Source: Aurantiochytrium sp. KH105 (Eukaryota; Sar; Bigyra; Thraustochytrida; Thraustochytriidae). From it: a DNA stretch of 64,000 nt. The stretch is taken from contig BGKB01000214.1 in NCBI GenBank assembly GCA_003116975.1, forward strand, positions 1 to 64,000, given 5' to 3'. Under the pieces are notes generated by a model that had not been told where the DNA came from, did not search any database, and saw nothing but the letters and a program-made list of their open reading frames with translations. A program made the position numbers and the translations under genes. Each line of letters opens with the position of its first letter. Within the stretch, counting starts at the first letter, position 1. Below are positions 27,601-36,317 of this stretch, one piece after another.

Positions 27601-30600
27601 GGCGCCTTTCTCGCGTTCTGCGTAAAAGAATCCTTGCAAGCCCATTTGCAGGATCGAAAAGGCGTCCCCAATCGCGTTTAGAATGAGAATGGCCTTGATC
27701 CAGCCGTCTGTGCTCAGCGTGCACGCGCTGTTTGCGACAAGCCCGAGTCCGAGTGCAATGAGTAGGTGAATTGAAAGAGCCACGCACGTTGAAAGCGTGT
27801 CGAGTGCCCGGCGCAGCGGGGTGAGCGGTAGAATGACGTATTTACGCTTGTTGATGTGAGCAAAAAGGCTTGCGTGAAAGGTGACGTTGGCTTCGCTGCA
27901 GCGTCTGTGTTGCGTTCCCACGGCCATCGGGGGTGCTTCTTGGCCCTTTTTGCTTCGATGGCGCGGCCCTGGTGATCCTGTGGTGGTATTTGTCATGTTT
28001 GTCACGTTTGAGCCCGACGACTGCGTACTCAGACCACGTGCCACATCGCTTCCCCTTCTGCGAAGTAGATTGCAGCCAGACTGAATAAGTAAGGCGTCTT
28101 CCGGAAAAAGCTCCAATGCGCGAGAAAAGTCAGCAGCTGAGATGCAGAGAAACATCGATTGCTCCAGGACCTGCACAGAGGACGTGTATGGGTTATCGCA
28201 GACGATGTCCTCGAATCCAAAGTACGACCCCGGTCCTCCGAAACCCTTGAGACCTTTCTCAGTTGCCTGGACCAGGCCATCGAGAAGAAAGTAGGCATGC
28301 GTGGCCTCCTGACCAGTGGTGATAAGCGGGGAATGCGCGATGCCCAGCTCAACGCGCAAGTGCATGCAGACTTCGGAAAGAAAAGCTGAGCTCGTTCCCT
28401 TGAAGAGTTTGTTTCCAGGCGTCGTCTTTTGCAGTGAATGGCCCATTGGCATCACGCGGGCATGACCTCGACCGCCCGAACCTTCATCGCAGCGAGCGTT
28501 GCCACGGAGAAGAGGCCCGTACAGCTCGTACGCAACCTTTTTCGCAAGCCAAGGCGGCATCTCGGCAAAGAAGTCCTGAGGTTCAAAGTCTTGCTCCTCC
28601 ACGTGAGACAGATAGGCTCGTATTCCTGAAACAAGGTTTTCCTGTGTCGCAAGGATTTTGCAGGCCTTGGTACGCTCGACGAGAACATCCTTGGAAGGCT
28701 TATCTTTGAGAGCGCGCTTGCAAATTCTGCCAGACTCCGACGGTTCTCCTTGCATGACGGAGATATTGGCCACAATCACAGGGTAAAGACCAAGTGAAGC
28801 AAAGAAAATGGCAACAACTGCAAAGAGACTCTCTGCCGTCGTAATCGCGGCGACGTCTCCATAGCCAACGGTGGTTAGTGTCATGATGGCCCAGTAGATG
28901 CTCTGCTCCATGTGGGTATCCTCGCGCAAAGAAGACGCCCACGCTCCTATTCCCAGCTCCTTGAGGTCGTCGTTTGCGAATAGCGCCCACAACGATGCTA
29001 GCCATATGCTTGAGATAGCACTAAAGATGGCAAGCTCTGCAGAACTTCGCCGGGATGCGTCGATGCGAATACCACGTCGTTCCAAAGCCGCGGAACATTT
29101 GCGAGAGTACGTGGGAATGCGCGTGATACACAAACATCTGATAATGCGCAGCGTGGCCCACAGTGTCCAGTCTGGCTCCGTGGATATGAGCAGCAGCACA
29201 ACGTCGATAGGTGCAAGAGAAAGAAGATCAAAAACGGAGCGTCGAAAGAACTTGCGCTTGGCTTCAGCAGAGAGCAACTCTCGAAGCTCGTAGCGCCGAT
29301 AGATGCGTGAGACGAGGTCGGTGGCACAGAATATGTCAAGCGCGTATGCCATGACAATTGTCGCTCGCTGACGCGCCAATTCTTCCTTCCAGGAATGCAG
29401 GCCAATGGCGAGCGGCACCATGACCAAGTAGCCTGCAGCTACGACGAGGCGCATGCAGGCCCACACAAGGACGGAAATGGAGCGAGACGCTGCAGCGTTG
29501 GCTGCTTGGCCAAAGCTTCCCAGCTTTTGCACGAGGGCCTCGGTCACAATGGCGTCGACGGCAACCGAAGCCGACCGGCTCCGATGCTTTTGCACGGGAA
29601 ACTCTCGTCTGGCACTTCCTGAGCTCGCAGCGCTGTTGGGACTTCGAAGCCTCGATGTCACCTGGGCGCGTCCGATCTTAAATGACGAGAGAGTGGCTTC
29701 TGCCCCTGGAAGCTGATACGATGTGGTATCAATACGAAGCGCCTCACCTTCCTTGATGACGCCTCCTGTATTGTGATTTGCCTTTTTGGCTTCGACTTCC
29801 ATACGAGCCCGAATTTTGTCCACGTCTTCTGGCTGGAGTCGCTCTTTCGACCTGAGCCTGTACGGTCTCATCCAGTCTCCTGACTCAAGCGACTGCTCAC
29901 ATTTTTCTCGAATTTCTTCAAGAGAGAGAAAGCACTGGGCGACGGACTGAAACGTCGTCATGTCGATGCAAAAGATTTCGGAGAGACCACTGCTCTTGAC
30001 AACAGCAGACACCAAATAGGGCTTTTGTGCAATGGCCTCAGCATGCCCTAGCAGAACGCCCGTGTTTGCCTCGAGTGAAATACGCTCTGCGTGGGTCACG
30101 TCCTCATACACCATGGAAACGGACCCCTTGCAGATGCCATAGAAGGCGAGAGCGGTCTGCCCACTGTGGAAAATGTGCTCTTCGGCCACAAATGTGATAA
30201 TGTTGGCGTCCTGCAGAAGCGCCCGGACCATGTTGAGGTCGGCATTTTCGAATGCAGGGTCGTTAATGATAATGTCGCCGTGGAGCATGAAAAGCACTGA
30301 GGCGCGCAGCTTTCGAGGAAGCTGCTCAAGCAAGAGGTCCTCTTCGAATCCTTGCGACTGTTGCCAAATGAGCTCGAAATAACGCAAAACCTTGACGCCC
30401 GACTGGTCTGCAATTCCGTAAGCTTGGCAGAATCTGCTCAGCTGGTGGACCTTGCGATTGTACGCAAGTCGAGCCGCGTCCTTGTTACTCACAAACGAGG
30501 TTACACTCGAAAGGAGAAGTACATACAAAGCAATGCCGAGAAGCTCTGCGAAAACGGCAAAGACCGTCTCTGAGGGGCGTATCGGCACAATATCGCCATA

Positions 30601-31692
30601 ACCGACCGTGGAAATCGTTGCCACCGCCCAGTACAGGCTTCGAACATACATGCAGGCTACGCAATCACGTACCTGACAGCTAGCGATGTCGGCGTTTGTC
30701 CAGGAACTCGAAAGGGGCGCGTTACCATAATAATGATCCAGCCCGATGTGTTCGCATGAATGCAGCGTTGTAGTGTCAGCGAGGTGATGCCAGCCGCAAG
30801 CTAGCACATGCGCGACAGCAAAGCCGGCGCCAATAAGATAGATACAACGTCGACTTGCTCTTGCATCAGCAGGACCGAGACTGTCTAACACGGAGTAGTA
30901 CTCTGTAGCCCTGGCCAGCTGAAGCATCTTGAGAAGTCGCATCCTTGCCCAGACCTGAAATGCAAGACGACTATCGACCGCAAAGACAATCCAGCAGGCA
31001 ATATCAAAGGGAACGACACCGATAATACGAAGTGCGCGTCGGAAGAAGCTCAAACAAGTCATTTGCCGGCGCGCATTGAATAAATCGATCATTGCTGGAA
31101 GGTCGAGGACGAGTAGCTCCAAGAGCATCCATCCTGCAAGAAACCTTGGCGCAAGGTTAATATTGGCCTGAGGAGTGATGAAAGCAATTTTTGCAGGGAC
31201 GAGGATAACATGTGCGAGAGTCACCATGGACATGCAAAGCGTCATAAAGTGGTAGTCTTCAAGCCATTTGGGTTTTGCGCGGGGAATCCTTGGGCCATAG
31301 AGTGCGACATAGGAGACATTGAGATTGCTGCCGGACCGCGTGCGTGATAATTTGCTTACATCGATGCGGTTAATCGTTCTTCGAATCGCGTCAGGCACCG
31401 AGAGCGCGACAGCGCGTCCATGGCCGCTGTCTGCGGAAACTGATACTCGACCGGAAGCATGATCGTCTGCACTATTGCGCGACGCTGACAATCCTTGTCG
31501 AGACACGCTCTCCTTGGGCGTGGCGTCCGGACCTCCCTGCGATGGGGCTACTTGCGCCTCGGGCATGGCCCTTCGTGCGCTGGCGCGCAAATCGCAACTG
31601 CCTTTGCGCGCGTCCTTGTGGCGCGCGCCACGGCAGGTCGCTGCAGATGCAAAAGAATGTTGTATGCGTTGTGCATTTGCGGGCAACGACAT
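24610..31692 (-). CDS. Four-repeat K+ channel with cyclic-nucleotide-binding-like domains (CNGK-like)
   Basis: One uninterrupted 2360-residue chain containing four consecutive voltage-gated/CNG-type channel repeats. Each has S1-S6, a pore loop, a C-linker and a cNBD-fold region. The selectivity filters are TVGYGD (362-367), TVGYGD (941-946), TVGFGD (1521-1526) and TIGYGD (2028-2033), all K+-selective. S4-like helices with spaced Arg/Lys precede each pore (for example RMRLLKMLQLARA and LRLFKLVRVFELR). Four repeats in one polypeptide would fold as a pseudotetramer. This is the layout of CNGK channels, the cGMP-gated K+ channels of sea urchin and fish sperm. The phosphate-binding cassettes are poorly conserved: repeats 2 and 3 keep a GxxFGF-type turn but none shows the canonical Arg that binds the cyclic phosphate, and repeat 4's cNBD has a long insert. 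Plasma or ciliary membrane location is inference. Confidence 0.9.
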   Translation of the reverse strand: MSLPANAQRIQHSFASAATCRGARHKDARKGSCDLRASARRAMPEAQVAPSQGGPDATPKESVSRQGLSASRNSADDHASGRVSVSADSGHGRAVALSVPDAIRRTINRIDVSKLSRTRSGSNLNVSYVALYGPRIPRAKPKWLEDYHFMTLCMSMVTLAHVILVPAKIAFITPQANINLAPRFLAGWMLLELLVLDLPAMIDLFNARRQMTCLSFFRRALRIIGVVPFDIACWIVFAVDSRLAFQVWARMRLLKMLQLARATEYYSVLDSLGPADARASRRCIYLIGAGFAVAHVLACGWHHLADTTTLHSCEHIGLDHYYGNAPLSSSWTNADIASCQVRDCVACMYVRSLYWAVATISTVGYGDIVPIRPSETVFAVFAELLGIALYVLLLSSVTSFVSNKDAARLAYNRKVHQLSRFCQAYGIADQSGVKVLRYFELIWQQSQGFEEDLLLEQLPRKLRASVLFMLHGDIIINDPAFENADLNMVRALLQDANIITFVAEEHIFHSGQTALAFYGICKGSVSMVYEDVTHAERISLEANTGVLLGHAEAIAQKPYLVSAVVKSSGLSEIFCIDMTTFQSVAQCFLSLEEIREKCEQSLESGDWMRPYRLRSKERLQPEDVDKIRARMEVEAKKANHNTGGVIKEGEALRIDTTSYQLPGAEATLSSFKIGRAQVTSRLRSPNSAASSGSARREFPVQKHRSRSASVAVDAIVTEALVQKLGSFGQAANAAASRSISVLVWACMRLVVAAGYLVMVPLAIGLHSWKEELARQRATIVMAYALDIFCATDLVSRIYRRYELRELLSAEAKRKFFRRSVFDLLSLAPIDVVLLLISTEPDWTLWATLRIIRCLCITRIPTYSRKCSAALERRGIRIDASRRSSAELAIFSAISSIWLASLWALFANDDLKELGIGAWASSLREDTHMEQSIYWAIMTLTTVGYGDVAAITTAESLFAVVAIFFASLGLYPVIVANISVMQGEPSESGRICKRALKDKPSKDVLVERTKACKILATQENLVSGIRAYLSHVEEQDFEPQDFFAEMPPWLAKKVAYELYGPLLRGNARCDEGSGGRGHARVMPMGHSLQKTTPGNKLFKGTSSAFLSEVCMHLRVELGIAHSPLITTGQEATHAYFLLDGLVQATEKGLKGFGGPGSYFGFEDIVCDNPYTSSVQVLEQSMFLCISAADFSRALELFPEDALLIQSGCNLLRRRGSDVARGLSTQSSGSNVTNMTNTTTGSPGPRHRSKKGQEAPPMAVGTQHRRCSEANVTFHASLFAHINKRKYVILPLTPLRRALDTLSTCVALSIHLLIALGLGLVANSACTLSTDGWIKAILILNAIGDAFSILQMGLQGFFYAEREKGALIVDARRLCARYVQSKAMVVDAVASFPVDWIYLAAAGSSGNLHMALALRLFKLVRVFELRVHLDRLRQVMDRLQVKQTHAELLRVLLVLMIFAHWLACIWVRFANVDPANSWAVGDCTLSGTCFGDMSANSSTSCVRFEPSALYLRGLYWVLVTLNTVGFGDVVARSDKETVFVILVMILGAAMYALLIAILASIVANLDQTATTHKRWREDLQRLVAARELPQYLRDKILSYADQMWRSQRGGSLEEVVRFIPRNLQTELLRSMDDGQLAKVSLFQGVQPVLVDSLISRLTPTTCAPGDFIFRAGQPSSAMYVLSAGDVSVLAEDGVTTVDKYSGKGVFGFDEFFEQLVMNTSLVAQTFCTVLVLRQDEFLEALDKFPGAETTILENVELLKATSATLKLANNLKNRKVTKMMTTDISGLHKNRTRQPVQPHVPWRVAWEYAVLAMTAYVAFTVPFRVGILASAKQYEMSGALLAWAVTETVLVNSMCALDMYLHARRFAFFKEGSIVSEAEELWPHYRATWFMTDLVALIPCDIIIVMVTFTNSFPQESSVNLFQVWSMGRLLTLARLRRVSGYFYPLVDFHLHAIKVKMSAAVMRIIFKVFSLLLVAHWVACTWYFLAYCEGLPTSWAHLEEGQLDQSLVEITSGHAYLRSLYWSVTLLTTIGYGDIVPKTMLETLFAVAVLLVSLYMYVDIVANVTTVISNLDSAAARQKTIREAVRRNLRDKNTPPAIMHTVNEFLDSQTLLARFGISEPDLMESLPDAIQREIRGYMHGAKLGQAPCFLGLPNAVILEIAAGMRHRTLVTGDTLGCEGSVAIELALHVSGKMQYVALQLSSCELPDILRANARMLVRQNTERDVARQGSPPVGLAAHPAWAPQSGHELDGEHLSGLSPIPPEIGHVDGMHDDMMILGQCLCKEIPTNDLVGIEILVDQAMTATPVALTICEVYVVAFAKLDDILQRLSVEVREQVRDQALKQVARIESREGFQPFSPAEI

Positions 31693-32812
31693 ATAGAACG
31701 TGAGGCGTCTCGCTCCCTTTGTTGATTCACCTGAACCCGGTATAGCACCTACCCTTTTTCCACTTGCGGACTTTTATGCCTTTGACCAGCCAAGCTTCTT
31801 CGCGCAACAAAAAAAGCTTTTCTTGCTTCTTTCTACTGACTTTGGGCGAGAAAAGCCAAGCCTCCAAGGCTCTCCGTCGAGTCTGGCCGGCAGAGCAAAG
31901 TGGCCTGTTGCTTGCAAGATCAAAGCAAAGCTATGCCGGCCACAAGGCATCAGCTTCTTCGACAGGCGTTTTGCTTCTTTGCGTCAGGGGGGCAGCACGA
32001 AACCGTCATTTCTCAATGAGCGACCCTTTTACCACACTTCATCCTCCTTCCTTGAACTTGCTGTTGATCGACACGTCCGAGGCGCGAGAAGGGTGTGTCT
32101 TGACGGAAGATTACCACCGCCAGCATTTGCTCCGGCAGAATACTTCTTCCAGTTCATCGGCTATCCAGAGAAAGGAAGCCCTTCGTCGATCATCTTGTCC
32201 CCATCTCCCCCGCTTCGTCGGACGCCATCCGTGGTGCCAGCGGGCGGGTGAATGCCAGTGGGCGTTGAAAAGTTGATCGGGTCCTCATGATGTAGGCCGC
32301 CACACCTTCCCATGTCACGGCATTGGCGACCTGACTCGACTCGGAGAGCACAGTTTCAACGGTTCTCTGAGCAACCCCAAAATGTACTAGGCCTAAAACT
32401 TTTTTACACCACATTTTATCAAGCCGGACTTTCGTGCCATTGCCTTCGGCGTGTGGTGGTGGTGGACGCAGAGCTTCGGGATCGATCGGCCAGTGCCACG
32501 TACAGAGGCAGACCGTGATAGGCAGACCTTTTGGCGCAACGCTACGCACTCGGGAAGCGCTAGCAAACCTTTTCGCTCGCTTGCTGGAAAAGGAACGACT
32601 CAGCTACAACGCGAGAAGCAAAGTTGAGATTGAGATTTCGCTCGAACCGGGCCGTAAGCGGGACCCTTTGGAGAAAGCAAAAGCGAGCAAGCAAGCAAGC
32701 GACTGACTGACGTGGTTGGTAAACAGAAAAGAAAAGAGATCGTGTCCTCTCGTCATACATTCAAGTAACAACTGCAGCGTCAAAGCACGGGTGGCGTTAG
32801 AATACTGGATCT
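31693..32812. other. Divergent promoter region, channel / ketohexokinase
   Basis: This 1.1-kb spacer lies between two divergent starts. A short (CAAG)n-like run is found at about 32686-32701. Open frames here lack recognisable protein features and none is supported as a gene. Confidence 0.55.
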
Positions 32813-33892
32813 ATGTCGACGCCTGTTGGACCTGCGAGCAATTGTGATACTCGCCCAGAGCTCGCGCTCGTCCGAGGCCCCTTCCAGGAGCGCGTGACTA
32901 GATCCAGCATTGCCGCCTGGGAAAATGTTCTCTGCGTTGGGATTGCATGTGTAGATATCGTCGATGAGTTGGCCAGCTTTCCTGCCGAGGACTCTGAACA
33001 GCGAAGCCTCGGGCGAATCCGGCGTCTCGGTGGCAACGGAGCAAACATGCTCTGCACACTGAGTCAATTTGACGGCGCCAAGTCCTCACTCATGTTTGCA
33101 AGTGCACCGAGAGAATCCGATCCCAACGTTGCATTTGTAGGGGACGAGCTGTGCAGATTCAACGTGACACAGGTACCTGTGCTCATCAAGGAATGGAAGG
33201 GGACGGTGCAGATGCCAACCTCTTACATTTTGCAGTCGCGCTTGACAGGCTCTCGCACAATAATTCACTATCGCAACATCCCTGAACTGACTTGCGCGGA
33301 TATGACAGGGAACGTTGATCTGAGCACATACACCTGGGTCCACTTTGAAGGTCGATCTGGGCCAGACTTGGAAGAAATGCTCAGGGCGTCAGTTCATGCA
33401 GGGTGCACAATCTCACTTGAGATCGAAAAGCCGCGTCCTCCCTTTGACATGCTGACTTTGCTGCGGTATTGCAATGTGGTGATGATTGGCAAGGACTTTG
33501 TCAAGGCGCAAGGTTTCGCTCACGCACGAGAGTTTCTGGTAAACTTGTGGTCGCAGCGCCAAACTCTAGGAATAAAGCTCCATGCAAAGATTGTTTTGCC
33601 ATGGGGTGAGGAAGGAGCCTTTGGTATTGCCTTTGGAGAAAATGTGATGAGAGACGAGGCAGAACCTGGGCCGGAAATCATTTACGCGCCGGCAGCGACA
33701 CTGGACAAGCCGATTCTTGACTCTGTGGGTGCTGGCGACGTCTTTAACGGGAGCCTTGTCGTAGGACTGCTGCGCGGACAGCCGCTTCGCGAGGCCATGC
33801 GCTTCGCCTGCAACATTGCAGGCGGCAAGTGCACGCAGCAAGGTCTCGAGCATCTTGCAAAGTTTGTATCGGAGGATAAAAGGGGCTTGTAG
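32813..33892 (+). CDS. Ketohexokinase-like pfkB/ribokinase-family sugar kinase
   Basis: A 359-residue intronless protein expected to phosphorylate fructose (or a related ketose) with ATP to give fructose 1-phosphate in the cytosol. It has the pfkB N-terminal glycine motif (RLGGNGANMLCTLS, near residues 68-82) and the C-terminal signature LDSVGAGDVFNGS with the catalytic Asp near 309. The KHK-specific pattern is strong: CVGIACVDIVDE at the N-terminus, HFEGRSGPD in the middle, then SLEIEKPRPPFDML and GKDFVKAQGF, each in the same order as in animal ketohexokinase. The length is slightly greater than human KHK (298) owing to an N-terminal extension and a short insert. ATG at 32813 is the first in frame. 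Other pfkB substrates cannot be excluded. Confidence 0.87.
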   Translation: MSTPVGPASNCDTRPELALVRGPFQERVTRSSIAAWENVLCVGIACVDIVDELASFPAEDSEQRSLGRIRRLGGNGANMLCTLSQFDGAKSSLMFASAPRESDPNVAFVGDELCRFNVTQVPVLIKEWKGTVQMPTSYILQSRLTGSRTIIHYRNIPELTCADMTGNVDLSTYTWVHFEGRSGPDLEEMLRASVHAGCTISLEIEKPRPPFDMLTLLRYCNVVMIGKDFVKAQGFAHAREFLVNLWSQRQTLGIKLHAKIVLPWGEEGAFGIAFGENVMRDEAEPGPEIIYAPAATLDKPILDSVGAGDVFNGSLVVGLLRGQPLREAMRFACNIAGGKCTQQGLEHLAKFVSEDKRGL

Positions 33893-34207
33893 TAACCCTC
33901 GCACCGACAACCAAACGTCAGAATGTCAGGTTGTGAATCGTCAAACCCCACTTAATTGTGAAGCGGGCAACGAGAAACATGAATATCTTTTCATTAATGA
34001 AAACAACGATGTGGGCGGTCGAAGCGATTGAAATGTCGAAAACTAAAAAAATCAATATAATTCATGGAAAAAGGGCTGAGGTTTTAGAGGCCAGTAAAGT
34101 TGACTTCGTCACACAGAAGTCGAGAGACCCGGGTTCAGCCAATGCATCGAGCCTTCGCCAATGCACCCACGAAGAATGGGACGTAAAAGTTCTGCAAACT
34201 CATAGGA
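33893..34207. other. Convergent spacer, ketohexokinase / LRR gene
   Basis: This 315-bp AT-richer spacer lies between two convergent stop codons. I see nothing else in it. Confidence 0.6.
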
Positions 34208-36081
34208 TCATGGTATCACCAAAATCCAAAATACGGCCACAAATGCACCAGTCACAGGACCCACGGTAAGCGCCAGCGGCGTAGCCGACGACTCGCCATC
34301 GATAATCGCTGTCGGCCCGGTCGAAGGGGACTGCGTAGTAGGGGAACACGCGTCGAATTCCCCCGTTCCGTTATAGGGCCTATTTGCCCCGGTGAGGGAG
34401 GCAGGAAGAATTGGCTGTGGGCCGCAGAGAGGAACGCTATCAATTTCACTGCGCATCGGAATCGTGTGAGCTTCCTTGCACCGCTGATATCTCGCGAAGG
34501 ACTTACAGCCTCGAAAGACTTGTCATGCTACTGACCGCTTGAGGAAGCTTCGTAAAATTTGTGTCGGTGATATATCTATTCGATTGATTGTGAGTATGCT
34601 TAGTCAATCTCTGCTTCTAATGAGTGAGTGCGATGAACGTACAGATACCTAAGCTTTGTGAGTGCGGACAGACTTTCTGGGAGGGAGGTGAGAGGGTTGC
34701 CACGAAAGGATCTATAACAAGGAACAACGAAAGTTAGTGGCAACTCTTTCAGGTCTCGTCAACCATTCGATGGCATCATCTGACCTACAGGACGGTAAGT
34801 TCGGAAAGTCCCAAAATGCTCTCGGGGAGGGACGTGGGCAGATTGTATCCTGAAGCGCTGTTGTGCGCATGTTTGTGCTCGTGAGCTTGCTTGCACTTTT
34901 TTGCAGTCAAAGGGGAAGGCCAGCTTCGGCCCGTGTAACGTACAACCAACGGAGCTTGGTCAAAGCCCCAATCGAATAAGGAAGTGTCGTGATGCTGTTG
35001 TGATTGATAAGTCTGCAGTGAGATATTTTCGAAAGGCGAATGTTAGTGACAATTCTTTTTGGTCTCGTCGACCATTCGATGATATCATCGGACTTACAGG
35101 CCAGTAAGTTCGGAGAGTCCCGAAATGTTCTCGGGGAGGGAGGTGAGCTCGTTGTTGAAACAAGTTCTGTTTTGCTCGTGTTCAAGCAAGTGTAAGAGTC
35201 ATATCACTAGAATTCTGGGAGAACAATCAGCTTTGGCCACTCTCACGTACAAGGCAGTCAGCTTGGTCAAAGTTCCGATCGAAACGGGCAATTCAGTGAG
35301 GTTGTTATGGGAGAGAAATCTGCAACAAAGTAGTTTTCGAAAGGCAGATGTAAGTGGCAACTCTTTTCTGTCTCAACAACCCATTCAATGACATCATCTG
35401 ACTTACAGGTGGGTAAGTTCGGAGAGTCCCGAAATGTTCTCGGGGAGGGACGTGAGCTGGTTGCCGTCGAGGGCACTGTTTTTGCTCGCGTTCAAGAGTA
35501 AGTGTCATCTTTCTAATAATAGAGGAGCACGGCCAGCTTCGGCCCCTTTCACGTACAAGTCTCGCAGCTTGGTTAAAGCCCCGATCGAAGAGGGCAAACC
35601 GGTGAGGTTGTTGAAGTCAAATATTCTGCAATAAGGTATTTTTCAAGCAGCGAAAGTTAGTGGCAGCTCTTCTTGTCTCCTCAACCATTCGATGACATCA
35701 TCTGACTTACAGGCGGGAAAGTTCGGAAAGTCCCGAAATGCTTTCGGGGAGGGACGTGAGCTGGTTGATTGATAAAGAGCTGTTGTACGCATGCTTGTGC
35801 TCGTGAGTTTGATTTCACTATTCTTGCAGTCAAAGATTATGGCCAGCGTTGGCCATTTTCACGTACAAGTCAGTCAGCTTGGTCAAAGCCCCAATCGAAG
35901 AGGGCAAACCGGTGAGCTTGTTGCTATAGAGATCTCTGCGATGAGTTGAAAGGCGCATGTTAGGGGCAACTCTTTAGGTCTCATCAATCATTCGACGACA
36001 TCATCTGACTTACAGGTTGGTAAGTTCGGAAAGCCCGAAATGCTCTCGGGGAGAGAAGTGAGCTGATTATACCTTGAATCA
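34208..36081 (-). CDS. Multi-exon leucine-rich-repeat protein, 5' end unresolved
   Basis: Transcribed right to left. I read twelve exons: 36014-36081, 35867-35935, 35711-35779, 35557-35625, 35407-35475, 35251-35319, 35098-35166, 34944-35012, 34789-34857, 34643-34711, 34507-34575 and 34208-34448. Exons 2-11 are each exactly 69 nt (23 codons), encode one LRR apiece (for example LYSNKLTGLPSSIGALTKL and NQLTSLPENISGLSEL), and are separated by 58-87-bp GT-AG introns all in the same phase. The last exon gives a Ser/Thr/Pro-rich stretch and a hydrophobic tail (LALTVGPVTGAFVAVFWIL) at the very C-terminus, which looks like a GPI-anchor signal. Exon 1 lacks one base relative to its sister exons, so normal splicing into exon 2 creates a stop; a second AG two bases downstream would restore frame. 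No clear start or signal peptide fits in the short space below the Pumilio stop. It may be a 5'-truncated gene or pseudogene. Confidence 0.75.
34789..36081 (-). repeat. Tandem genomic repeat of a two-exon LRR module, about 306-bp unit
   Basis: Equivalent exons recur at 36014, 35711, 35407, 35098 and 34789, a spacing of 303-309 bp. Each unit holds two LRR exons plus two introns, and the introns themselves are similar between units, including conserved stretches after the donor (gtaagtcagatgatg). The array therefore arose by duplication of genomic DNA, not only of coding sequence. Confidence 0.85.
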
Positions 36082-36317
36082 CTGTTGTGCGCGTGCTTGT
36101 ATTCGTGAGCGTGCTTGTATTCGTGAGCGTGCTTGCAGTTCTCTTGTAGTCTCATCGAAAAGAGTTGTCTTCTGGTCGCCCGAGATCTCTCGTAACTGCA
36201 AGGTCCCTGGGGATATGTTTGCAAGTCTGCAAAAGCCAAGATCGCTTTATCTCCAAGAAACGACACACAAAAAAGCCCGTGGGCCATATGAAAACATGCA
36301 CTCACTGTCAGTCAAAG

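Noticed and set aside
31700-32276. Two overlapping plus-strand frames upstream of ketohexokinase
   Set aside because: Different frames over the same DNA, no conserved features, and they lie in a divergent promoter region.
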